From: an uncultured Kordiimonas sp.
GTDB lineage: Bacteria > Pseudomonadota > Alphaproteobacteria > Sphingomonadales > Kordiimonadaceae
Reading direction: 5' to 3'
DNA length: 64,000 bases
Assembly (NCBI GenBank): GCA_947503625.1
Contig: CANNEK010000003.1
Span: 558,001 to 622,000, forward strand
Part shown: positions 35,346 through 42,546 of the stretch, piece after piece
Position numbering within the stretch: the stretch's first letter is position 1
How the letters are laid out: each line of letters opens with the position of its first letter
The notes under the pieces: generated by a model
Database searches by the model: none
Told to the model about the DNA's origin: nothing
What the model saw: the letters and a program-made list of their open reading frames with translations, nothing else
Translations under genes and position numbers: made by a program

Positions 35346-35438
35346 TCATCTCTCCTGTCTTGGCTTTCACGAGCTCCGGCCAATCCAGTTGCATTTCATC
35401 AACCTCTGTGGCTTACTGACGATGTTCTTTTTTTGTTC
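35344..35438. repeat. Copy 2 of near-identical 95-base promoter repeat
   Basis: Second copy of the repeat at 33961-34055, carrying the start codon of tagged protein B and the LexA box of partner C. The high identity implies recent duplication or gene conversion between cassettes. Confidence 0.92.
35424..35438. promoter_or_regulatory. LexA (SOS) box
   Basis: GTTCTTTTTTTGTTC, exact GTTC-N7-GTTC, 27 bases before ATG at 35466. Confidence 0.85.
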
Positions 35439-35465
35439 TAGCCTAAAATAATTGGGGGGACTGAC

Positions 35466-36179
35466 ATGTCGCACGCTAGAAAAGCTTGGTTGAAGGGTCT
35501 CGCTTCGGGCTTCATGATCTGCTTTATTCTGTTTGTTTGGTCACCCGAATGGCTGTTCGGAGAGCGGCGCGTTTATACAGAAACACATTGGAATCAAAAC
35601 CTTAAAAACCCCTATGTTTCAACGCCGCTCGTCAATTTCGGCACCAAGCATGGTGACAACCTGCAATCACGCGCAGCACTGTCCCTTTTCAGGGTCGACC
35701 CCATATGGGACATCACAAGCGACAAAGTAGCATCTGTTTGCATTTCCAGAGCTGAACTTGATAGGCTTGGCTTGGAAACCTGGGCAGCAGATATTCAACT
35801 TGAGAATCATCGCGCACTACTTGAAATCGCAAATGGATCAGGTGTTTATGACAATCCATCAAATCGCCCCTTCGCAATGCTACGATTGCAAGGTATTTAT
35901 AGCTTTGATCAATATCTGCAGGAGGGCCGCTTCGTAATGCCGTCACTTCTTGAAGCAGACGACAAGCGAGCAAACCCGTACCATTTTCGGATTCATTTCA
36001 ACGAGCTTCAAGTACCGGATATGGCCGATGTTCTGTTATCTCTGACTGCGGACTATAAAGTTTTACCGTGCGACAACCTCTCTGACCTCACCATCTATAA
36101 CCGCTGGAAAAGCCGTTGGACCGACAGCGACATAGGGGGAGGCGCATATAGCAACGAATGGCTCGAAAAATTTGATTAA
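35466..36179 (+). CDS. SOS-boxed membrane-anchored partner protein C
   Basis: 237 residues; GGGGGGA precedes the start. A basic N-terminus and membrane anchor (GLASGFMICFILFVW, 11-25) are followed by an outer domain. The core SLFRVDPIWDITSDKVASVC (Cys 92) and the following WAADIQLENHRALLEIANG align with partners A and B. It converges on the prohead protease gene with 13 bases between stops, so its presumed counterpart is the extra C-terminal domain of the protease. Confidence 0.75.
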   Translation: MSHARKAWLKGLASGFMICFILFVWSPEWLFGERRVYTETHWNQNLKNPYVSTPLVNFGTKHGDNLQSRAALSLFRVDPIWDITSDKVASVCISRAELDRLGLETWAADIQLENHRALLEIANGSGVYDNPSNRPFAMLRLQGIYSFDQYLQEGRFVMPSLLEADDKRANPYHFRIHFNELQVPDMADVLLSLTADYKVLPCDNLSDLTIYNRWKSRWTDSDIGGGAYSNEWLEKFD

Positions 36180-36192
36180 TCCGTCACGGCTA

Positions 36193-37308
36193 TCAACTTG
36201 CTTTGAGCACAAATCGCCCCGGTCGTTGCGGCAGGTTGCGAATGGCCTCTTCCGGATGTTCAAAATGCTCTAGTGTAGCGCGTGTGCTATCCAGCACCAA
36301 TTGACGCGGGAACTGTCGGTGCCAATCTTCAAGGCTGAGTGGATTGAACGCAGGCGGTTTCCCGCGGTCAACCGTTTCGCGCAGCAAGCGGCTGGTACCA
36401 TCTGAATAAAGTACTACCTTGTCGCGCAACGGCGTACCCCGTGTAAAATCAATATAGTGAATAGTGCACTTGAAGTGCGCCCAATCAGGTGCTTGGATAC
36501 TGAAGGTCACCCGCCCTGTCTTCACAGGGACAACTCGCAGTTTTTTTGTGTCACCCGGATGGACAGAAACGGTGTTGATAGGAGTGCGTGCCGTTTCGAA
36601 CATGCTTAGAATTGCATCCACCCCCGGGATTCCCCGCTTCATTTCGAGCAACTGACGCTTTTGTCTAAGCAGATCTGCGATTTCCCTCATTTCTGAGTGG
36701 TCAATGCTTCCTCCTTTGAACCCCTTTGCCGTAATCACCTTTGCGCGGGTGCGGGAAAAGCCGGCATCTCGGAGCATGCGTTCGAAATCACGCGGAGTCT
36801 CAACCTCGCGCGCTGGCGGGATCTGGCGGCTGGCTTTGACCGTGTTCACGCGTGCAAGCTCATTGGCCGGAAAGGTCACCAAAGACACTTCCATCAACTC
36901 GGCGCGTTTGATGGTGCGGGTGCCCGTCGCGCGGTTGCGCAGTGCCTCTTTGGTCACAAAACCAATCGACAGGCCATTGAGGGCACCCATTTTTAGAAGT
37001 TCGTAGGCTTCAGCCCCGCGGCCAGAGCCGGACAGGCGGCCTTTAACATAAAGGCCCTTCGCGTCCTCCCTCACCACGTCAAACCGGCCTATGGGCTCCT
37101 TGGCGTTGTGCTGCCACAGAAGTGCTGGCAGCCGTGACTTCAGGCTTTCGGCGAAAGCCCCTTTCGCGACCACATCACCGTCCCGGTCTGTATTGCCAAA
37201 CACCGCACCGTAGCCTTCAAAAGACCCCGTTTCGCCGTCCGCTTTCACTTCAAGTGGCAGGCTCAACACTGTCTGGTCACCATCCTGCAGCGCATCGTGC
37301 ATGGGCAT
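36193..37308 (-). CDS. HK97-type prohead protease with unusual C-terminal extension
   Basis: 371 residues. The first ~155 are the S78-like prohead protease: VFGNTDRDGDVVAKGAF, LLWQHNAKEPIG with the likely catalytic His 67, LNGLSIGF with Ser 114, and MEVSLVTFPAN. Residues 171-197 are the tag TPRDFERMLRDAGFSRTRAK plus VITAKGF, common as the tail of such proteases. The protein normally ends soon after this; here ~174 further residues follow, a helical linker and a beta-rich domain. The same tag starts the two orphan proteins downstream. The protease cuts the capsid delta region and itself during maturation. Confidence 0.88.
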   Translation of the reverse strand: MPMHDALQDGDQTVLSLPLEVKADGETGSFEGYGAVFGNTDRDGDVVAKGAFAESLKSRLPALLWQHNAKEPIGRFDVVREDAKGLYVKGRLSGSGRGAEAYELLKMGALNGLSIGFVTKEALRNRATGTRTIKRAELMEVSLVTFPANELARVNTVKASRQIPPAREVETPRDFERMLRDAGFSRTRAKVITAKGFKGGSIDHSEMREIADLLRQKRQLLEMKRGIPGVDAILSMFETARTPINTVSVHPGDTKKLRVVPVKTGRVTFSIQAPDWAHFKCTIHYIDFTRGTPLRDKVVLYSDGTSRLLRETVDRGKPPAFNPLSLEDWHRQFPRQLVLDSTRATLEHFEHPEEAIRNLPQRPGRFVLKAS

Positions 37309-37392
37309 TGTCCTTTAATCCTGATTGTTGGTATGGTGCGCGTCAGCAAGGCGCATCAGACGCCTGCTCAACACGACACAGGGGTTATATGC

Positions 37393-37644
37393 ATGAACGA
37401 AGAACTGGCAAGAAAATCACCCAGATACCGCTTTTGGCTTGCCGCCATAGCGCTGATTATGTCCGGCTTTTTTGGCTTTCTCGGCCTTGGCAGTTTTTCA
37501 GCCGGTCAGGGCTTTGCCAGCAACCCCGATAACATCGACCCTGCCGTCACCATCCTGACCTTCAATTTCATTGGTATCATTCTGCTGGCGCAGGCACCGA
37601 TATGCCTTTGGCTCGCCTGGAAACTGCGGCCTGACGGCAACTGA
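37393..37644 (+). CDS. Small two-pass membrane protein (moron)
   Basis: 83 residues with two membrane segments, FWLAAIALIMSGFFGFLGLG and LTFNFIGIILLAQAPICLWL, and a short outer loop. It stands on the plus strand between protease and portal genes, divergent from the protease and convergent with the portal. The ATG at 37393 is favoured; another is four bases upstream in a different frame. No LexA box found before it. Function unknown. Confidence 0.6.
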   Translation: MNEELARKSPRYRFWLAAIALIMSGFFGFLGLGSFSAGQGFASNPDNIDPAVTILTFNFIGIILLAQAPICLWLAWKLRPDGN

Positions 37645-37652
37645 GCCCGCCA

Positions 37653-38837
37653 TCATTTCTTCCCGAACCCGAGCGCGGTGCGTTTTTCTTCGTCCGAAAG
37701 GAAGCTTGCGCCTGATATCCGTTCAAAGCGCTGCGCCCGTTTGGCGGCAAGGGCCGGCACATCATCCAGGTCAAGCGCAAGCGAGAGGGGTGCATCTCTT
37801 GCAGACGTCTGCAAGCCTTCGAAATCCGGCACCAGCCAGCCGGTCAGCTCCTGTGCAATATCGCGCGCCAGCGGGATAACGGTGTCTTCCCACAAAGACT
37901 GCCGCGCCTCCGAATAGTTGGCGTAGGTTTGTGCGTCAGGCACGCCCATCATCTGGGCTGGCACACCAAAGGCTGTCGCAATCTCGCGTGCTGTCATGTT
38001 TTTGGCCGATGCCCAGTCCATGTCACGCGGGCTCATGCCCATTTCCTGCCACTTCAACCCACCTTCCAGCAGCAGCGGTCGTCCTGCGTGCAGTGCGCCG
38101 GTGTATTGTGTTTCGATCTGGTTTTTCAGCTTGTCGAACTGCGCATCTGTCAGCGGCGCATCCGCGCCTTCCTGATACAGCACACCAGAGGGCGCGCCGC
38201 CGTTTTGAATGAGCGCCAGGTTCCAGCGGCTTCCGTCGTTATGGGCATCCACAGCCATGGCAGCAGCTTCCAGCGGCGCGAGGCCGTACCAGTCAGACAA
38301 GGGGTTGAAGCTCTTGAGATGCAATATGCTGTCCGCGTCAAAGCGCTGCTTCCTGCCAGCGACCTGCTGCTCGAAACCAGCAGGCAGGCCGTCGCTGCCC
38401 TCAATAACCTGCATGGTATCAGGTCGCATCAGCCACAGCTCTTTGGGTGCACCGTTTTCCGGCCCCACCTTCAGGGCGTAGGCGTTGCCTGCAATAAGGT
38501 AATAGCCGACAAAATTATAGAGAAAATTCTCGCCCTTGAGGCGCGGGTTGGGCTTTGCCAGCAAGGACAACAACGGGTGTTCCGCGACAATATCTTCACC
38601 GCGCCTGAGCACAAGCGGAATGCTGGCAACAGCCCGCGCCACCAGATTAATGGCACGGTAAGCCACCACGTTCTGGCGGTATCCTTCATCTGCCAGCCGG
38701 TCATAGCGGCGCGGTGTTGAAACGGCATTGCCAGGGCCAACCCGGGCCCAGATCGGGCGTTTGTTTTGCTTGGTGCTGACGCTTTCCTCTGATGCGGGCT
38801 TGTCTGCGCCGCCAAAAAGTCGGGTCCATAACGCCAT
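37653..38837 (-). CDS. Portal protein, HK97 family
   Basis: 394 residues. The sequence has RLADEGYRQNVVAYRAINLVA, SIPLVLRR, LLAKPNPRLKGENFLYNFVG, YYLIAGNAYALKV, LHLKSFNPLSDWYGLAPLEA and GVPAQMMGVPDAQTYANYSE, the standard portal order. Twelve copies form the DNA entry ring. Its ATG overlaps the terminase stop as TAATG. Confidence 0.93.
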   Translation of the reverse strand: MALWTRLFGGADKPASEESVSTKQNKRPIWARVGPGNAVSTPRRYDRLADEGYRQNVVAYRAINLVARAVASIPLVLRRGEDIVAEHPLLSLLAKPNPRLKGENFLYNFVGYYLIAGNAYALKVGPENGAPKELWLMRPDTMQVIEGSDGLPAGFEQQVAGRKQRFDADSILHLKSFNPLSDWYGLAPLEAAAMAVDAHNDGSRWNLALIQNGGAPSGVLYQEGADAPLTDAQFDKLKNQIETQYTGALHAGRPLLLEGGLKWQEMGMSPRDMDWASAKNMTAREIATAFGVPAQMMGVPDAQTYANYSEARQSLWEDTVIPLARDIAQELTGWLVPDFEGLQTSARDAPLSLALDLDDVPALAAKRAQRFERISGASFLSDEEKRTALGFGKK

Positions 38838-40138
38838 TAAAGTGTCCTTACTTGGGGAATAGATTTTCGACCCAGCATCAGGTCGGTGAGCGCCCAGACC
38901 AGTGCATCCAGCCGGTCGGGGCTATCGCCTGCCGCATGTTTTGCACCGACAAAGTTGCACATCTGGTCTTCCAGTCGCTCGAATGGCCCTGCATGCATAA
39001 CCCTGCCCTGCTCGTAAAGGGCGGCAACCGGTTCTGCACGCGCAATTTTCCCGCGCGTGGCGTGCACACCGCGGTAAGCAACTGTGTCATCCACTTCGCG
39101 GATAACCGCCTCCACCATGGCCCCGCCCATGTTCACTTCGGCGATCAAACGGTCAGCTTCCAGTTCATGATAAAGTGCAACGGCACGGCTGGCCCAGCCA
39201 TGCGGGCTGAGACCGCGTTCGCTGGCATCCCGGATCACGACAGCATTGCCGTCAGGTGTGATGCCAGCAGCTACAATGCCACATTCATCTGCGGTTTCAC
39301 CGATACTGGCTGGCGGGTCCACTGCAACAACCACGCGGCAAAGTGGCGGGCATGTCGTAACTCTGCTTGCTTCCACAAGCGCCCTGCTCCACAGAGCGCC
39401 CGGCGTATCTTCCAGAATTTCCGCATTCAGTTCCTGGCGGCCAAGGCGTGTGCCCTGATAACGCGCAACGATATCGCGCCTAAAGCCGGGGGCGAGGTTT
39501 TGCAGATTATCGAATGTTGTGCCCTTGCTGATCCGTGTTTTGCGATCAGCCAGCAGCCGCTTCAACAGCGGAACGGGCTTGGGGGTTGTGGTGATTAACG
39601 CCCTCGGCTCCCGCCCCAGCCGCAGTCCAAACTGAAGCATGTCGAATGTGGCGTCGGGCTGTTTCCATGCACAAAGTTCATCGCACCATGCTGCGTCATG
39701 TTGTGGCCCGCGCAGGCGATCAGGTTCTTCTGCACCAAACAGCGTGGCGACCACACCGTTTGGCCAGGTTAGTGTTCTCTTGGATGGCTCAAACGCCGGC
39801 TTGAACCATGGCGGCGAGATATTGACGATCCCGCTTTCGCCTTCCACCATCACCGAACGCGCATCATGAAGCGTGGGCGCAACAAGCGCGATACGCTTCG
39901 CCTGCCGGGTTTCCGCAAGGCCACGAACCCATTCGGCACCGGCACGGGTTTTGCCAAACCCCCGCCCCGCCAGCATCAGCCAGCATGTCCAGCGGCCTTT
40001 TGGTGCGCGCTGGTTGGGCCGCGCCCAGAACTGCCAGTCATAATAGAGATGAGCGGCTTCAGTGTCTGTCAGCTCCTCAAAAAATTCCCGGCGCTTAGCG
40101 GCCGGAAGTGATCTGAGCGAACTTCTGCTGAAGCGCAT
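38837..40138 (-). CDS. Terminase large subunit
   Basis: 433 residues. It has an ATPase with Walker A LMLAGRGFGKTRAGAEW (~51-67), the VEGESG segment and the nuclease-domain Asp VVVAVDPPASIGETADECGI (~270). It matches the GTA/HK97-like terminase group. The start overlaps the small subunit by ~44 bases. It packages DNA into proheads; headful versus site-specific cutting cannot be told from the sequence. Confidence 0.93.
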   Translation of the reverse strand: MRFSRSSLRSLPAAKRREFFEELTDTEAAHLYYDWQFWARPNQRAPKGRWTCWLMLAGRGFGKTRAGAEWVRGLAETRQAKRIALVAPTLHDARSVMVEGESGIVNISPPWFKPAFEPSKRTLTWPNGVVATLFGAEEPDRLRGPQHDAAWCDELCAWKQPDATFDMLQFGLRLGREPRALITTTPKPVPLLKRLLADRKTRISKGTTFDNLQNLAPGFRRDIVARYQGTRLGRQELNAEILEDTPGALWSRALVEASRVTTCPPLCRVVVAVDPPASIGETADECGIVAAGITPDGNAVVIRDASERGLSPHGWASRAVALYHELEADRLIAEVNMGGAMVEAVIREVDDTVAYRGVHATRGKIARAEPVAALYEQGRVMHAGPFERLEDQMCNFVGAKHAAGDSPDRLDALVWALTDLMLGRKSIPQVRTL

Positions 40139-40613
40139 CTCGCACGCCTTTCAAATTAAGCCGTTTGGCAAGGGCTTCGGCATCAAGCGTGCTTTCCCCA
40201 ACCCTGGGGCCGTAGCGCTCGGGCCTGCGTGCCTTCAGAAGAAACATCAACATGGTGTCGGAATAATCCGCCACATGGCCAACAACTTCACCCGCACGGT
40301 AAACCGGCTTTTCTACGCCTTTGACTGCACGGCGAAATGCTTCTTCTTCAATCAGGTCTGCCCCGGCAGCGTCTGCCGCTTTCCAGGCCGAAGCAAATTT
40401 CCTGTTTTCATCACGCCACCTGAAGGGCCAGGCGATGTCTATTGCTGCAGCATCCGCAGCAGCACTTGTGGTCTTGCCATTGGCAATATTGCTCAGAAAT
40501 GCGGCCTGATCCGGCGAAAAACCCTGGGAACAGAAAGCGGTTTTACCCACACCCTGTTCACTGCTTCCCTTACCGCTATTGTCCGCTGTTTGCAGACGGG
40601 TTTTGGCAGCCAT
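40095..40613 (-). CDS. Terminase small subunit-like protein
   Basis: 172 residues. A Gly/Ser-rich start leads to an HTH-like part (FSPDQAAFLSNIANGKTTSA) and then WRDENRKFASAWKAADAAGA, EEEAFRRAVKGV and MFLLKARRPERYG, the typical order of small terminases. It recognises packaging DNA. First late gene after the control region. Confidence 0.82.
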   Translation of the reverse strand: MAAKTRLQTADNSGKGSSEQGVGKTAFCSQGFSPDQAAFLSNIANGKTTSAAADAAAIDIAWPFRWRDENRKFASAWKAADAAGADLIEEEAFRRAVKGVEKPVYRAGEVVGHVADYSDTMLMFLLKARRPERYGPRVGESTLDAEALAKRLNLKGVRDALQQKFAQITSGR

Positions 40614-40655
40614 GGAACCAGCTCCATTTCAGATCAGAATGAACACAATAAAAAA

Positions 40656-40680
40656 CGCCGCCAGACGGATGTCTGCGGCG
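40656..40680 (-). terminator. Intrinsic terminator before terminase
   Basis: GC-rich hairpin CGCCGC...GCGGCG with one bulge, followed leftward by TTTTTTATT. It is ~43 bases upstream of the terminase start, so leftward transcripts must read through it to express the late genes. Confidence 0.75.
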
Positions 40681-40747
40681 CCGATGCACACTTTCTCAAT
40701 GTGACTGTCCCTATGGTGCATCAATATGCTTTAGGGTGCAAGTTATT

Positions 40748-40763
40748 TTTTCGTTTTTCGTAA
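40748..40763. promoter_or_regulatory. Repressor operator, site 1
   Basis: TTTTCGTTTTTCGTAA, identical at 43686-43701 and 44607-44622. The repeats surround the CI-like gene and the late region, so they are likely its binding sites. Confidence 0.65.
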
Positions 40764-40809
40764 TTTTTTATCAAATACCTTGCAACGTATTGGTATTAAA
40801 CAAAGAAAA

Positions 40810-40843
40810 AGCTCACTCCAGGACAACGTCCCGAGAGCGAGCT
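40810..40843 (-). terminator. Intrinsic terminator of early operon
   Basis: Long imperfect hairpin with AGCTC/GAGCT ends, followed leftward by TTTTTC. It lies downstream of the PAS_5 gene and ends the early transcript. Confidence 0.65.
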
Positions 40844-41128
40844 AATTCAGTCACTATGGCTTGAAACAGACTGCATCAAACAGGCCCTTAGCGCAAGTAT
40901 TTTTTTTCGACAAGCCGCTTCATTCTTGGCTTTCCAGTCAGGAATTATGGGACATGCCTTCTGGTAAAAAGCGCTAACATCTGGCAGCACAGCTTATTGC
41001 GCTGGGCTTGTCGACCGGAATTTATACTGGAATTTTGTTCAAATTAGCGGTAAACCCTATTCCTGTTAGGGGGGCGATTGGATGTTGGGTCCAGTCGTTA
41101 AGCGTTTTGATTGAGGGAGACGATCAAT

Positions 41129-41248
41129 ATGCGACAAGACTGCGCGAACGCACGTGCACGCCACGGAGTGGCCTGTTGGGCTGCAATGGTTGGTTTTTTC
41201 GGTGTCATTGGCGGGGTCCTTTACTGGAGCCTGTCTGTCGCCGTTTAG
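41129..41248 (+). CDS. Small (39-residue) membrane protein
   Basis: ATG at 41129 with GAGGGAGA eight bases upstream. Basic N-terminus, then a hydrophobic segment (WAAMVGFFGVIGGVLYWSL). It stands alone on the plus strand and overlaps the end of the PAS_5 gene by four bases. Good ribosome site and membrane pattern support it; no family known. Confidence 0.55.
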   Translation: MRQDCANARARHGVACWAAMVGFFGVIGGVLYWSLSVAV

Positions 41249-41925
41249 TCTGTATCCGATCCGGCGGGTTTCGCCTCGCCGGATTGCTCTTTCCCTGAAA
41301 GGCCTTCAGGGACACCAAACCCGAGATCCATGAATTTCAATGTTCTGAAACGCGAGCTCAATACAGCGCCGTTGTTCATTTCACTTGCCGACATAATCCG
41401 GTTCGGCAACATCAACCCCACTGTGTAACGCGGAATGCCGTTGTCGTCTGCCAGCGGATAACCGTGGCTTGTCAGGCCGTAGGTGCGCTCATTCAGGAAC
41501 GTGACATCACGTACCAATATGGCGCCGCAAGGAACCGATAGCACGTGATGCGTCAGGTTGGCATACATCTGACGGTCTTCCCGTGGACAAACCTTGAGGT
41601 AATTATGCCCGGTCACTGAAAAACCCGAGAGTTCATCAAGCGCGGTACCACTGATACGAACCTGGATATTGTCCGCACTTTTGCGTTCAAGCAGGTAGAT
41701 ATGCGGCAGCAGGCGCACGATGTCGGCGGGGTTAAACTGACGACGCAGGGGTATGGCTGCATCCGAGGCAGCTTGAAGGTCGCGCCAATAGCTGGCGAGC
41801 CGACCGAAGTCTTCGCTTTTTACCAAATTGTGGTCCCCCGCCACCACACCGGGACGTGGCCTTTCGGCACCCCGCCCGCCCGGTGCGTTGATTTCCGGTA
41901 AAGAGATCATAGCATAATCCGTCAC
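41245..41925 (-). CDS. PAS_5 domain protein in early phage operon
   Basis: 226 residues. A PAS_5-type domain lies at ~38-180: FGRLASYWRDLQAASD, PADIVRLLPHIYLLER, GTALDELSGFSVTGHNYL and the following R-rich segment. PAS_5 proteins are small alphaproteobacterial sensory or regulatory proteins with no output domain. Its start overlaps the preceding stop by ATGA, so it is co-translated with the phage early gene. It could be a host gene caught by the phage. Confidence 0.75.
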   Translation of the reverse strand: MTDYAMISLPEINAPGGRGAERPRPGVVAGDHNLVKSEDFGRLASYWRDLQAASDAAIPLRRQFNPADIVRLLPHIYLLERKSADNIQVRISGTALDELSGFSVTGHNYLKVCPREDRQMYANLTHHVLSVPCGAILVRDVTFLNERTYGLTSHGYPLADDNGIPRYTVGLMLPNRIMSASEMNNGAVLSSRFRTLKFMDLGFGVPEGLSGKEQSGEAKPAGSDTD

Positions 41926-42473
41926 TGTGCCAAAATGATACTACTGAGCCATTTTAGGCTGTTTTCATAACGGCGTTTCAGGGTCCACCGCGACAAAGAC
42001 GAGTCCATACTGCGCCGCACCCTGGCCCATGGAATTTTTGCCTGTCGCTCACCGTCCTGGTGCCAGGCTGCCCAAAAAACCAGCTTCCTGTCTGCCACAT
42101 CTGGCAACAATTGCAGCAGATCAAGTGCCGGCTGCATCTGGTCAACGTCAGTTGCTGAAATACGCGCCGCCCGGCGGGCCTGCATTGCCGTCATATCAGC
42201 GGCGGCATAGTCGCCCGCCTGTGCAGGCGTATCCGGCCACATCATGCCGCGCATTTTCAGATAGCCAGTGTCTTTGCTGGGCAGGCGGCGCAGTGTCCAG
42301 GCAGCGGATATCAGCCTGAACTCTACCTGTGCCATCAGCGCGGTCAGTTTTTCTTCTTGCACGTCACGAGTGTTGTCACTGCTGTGTTGTGGCAAAGAGC
42401 TGGCAATTTGGCGCGCGGCCTGCGCGCCGGGCAGGATTTCAGGCGTGTTGGACGAAAAAGGCGATATCGACAT
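41922..42473 (-). CDS. DUF6362-like phage regulator
   Basis: 183 residues from ATG at 42473; upstream codons have no support. The middle has EEKLTALMAQVEFRLISAAW and RRLPSKDTGYLKMRGMMWPD. The end RQAKIPWARVRRSMDSSLSR followed by WTLKRRYENSLKWL is HTH-like and strongly basic. This matches DUF6362-type proteins, frequent in phage early or late-control regions. Possible role: activator or antiterminator for the late operon. Confidence 0.6.
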   Translation of the reverse strand: MSISPFSSNTPEILPGAQAARQIASSLPQHSSDNTRDVQEEKLTALMAQVEFRLISAAWTLRRLPSKDTGYLKMRGMMWPDTPAQAGDYAAADMTAMQARRAARISATDVDQMQPALDLLQLLPDVADRKLVFWAAWHQDGERQAKIPWARVRRSMDSSLSRWTLKRRYENSLKWLSSIILAQ

Positions 42474-42546
42474 CAAGAGTTCCTTTTTAGTAAGCGGGGA
42501 AAAGACAAGAACCGGCCGGGTAAAACGCGCGGCCAGACAGGGGTGA

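Larger units (their letters stand above)
40614..41128. promoter_or_regulatory. Late control region upstream of terminase
   Basis: About 515 bases without a confident gene. It holds a terminator (40656-40680), a repressor-type operator (40748-40763) and a second terminator (40810-40843), all set for leftward transcription. It probably carries the late promoter for terminase and the structural operon. Confidence 0.55.
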
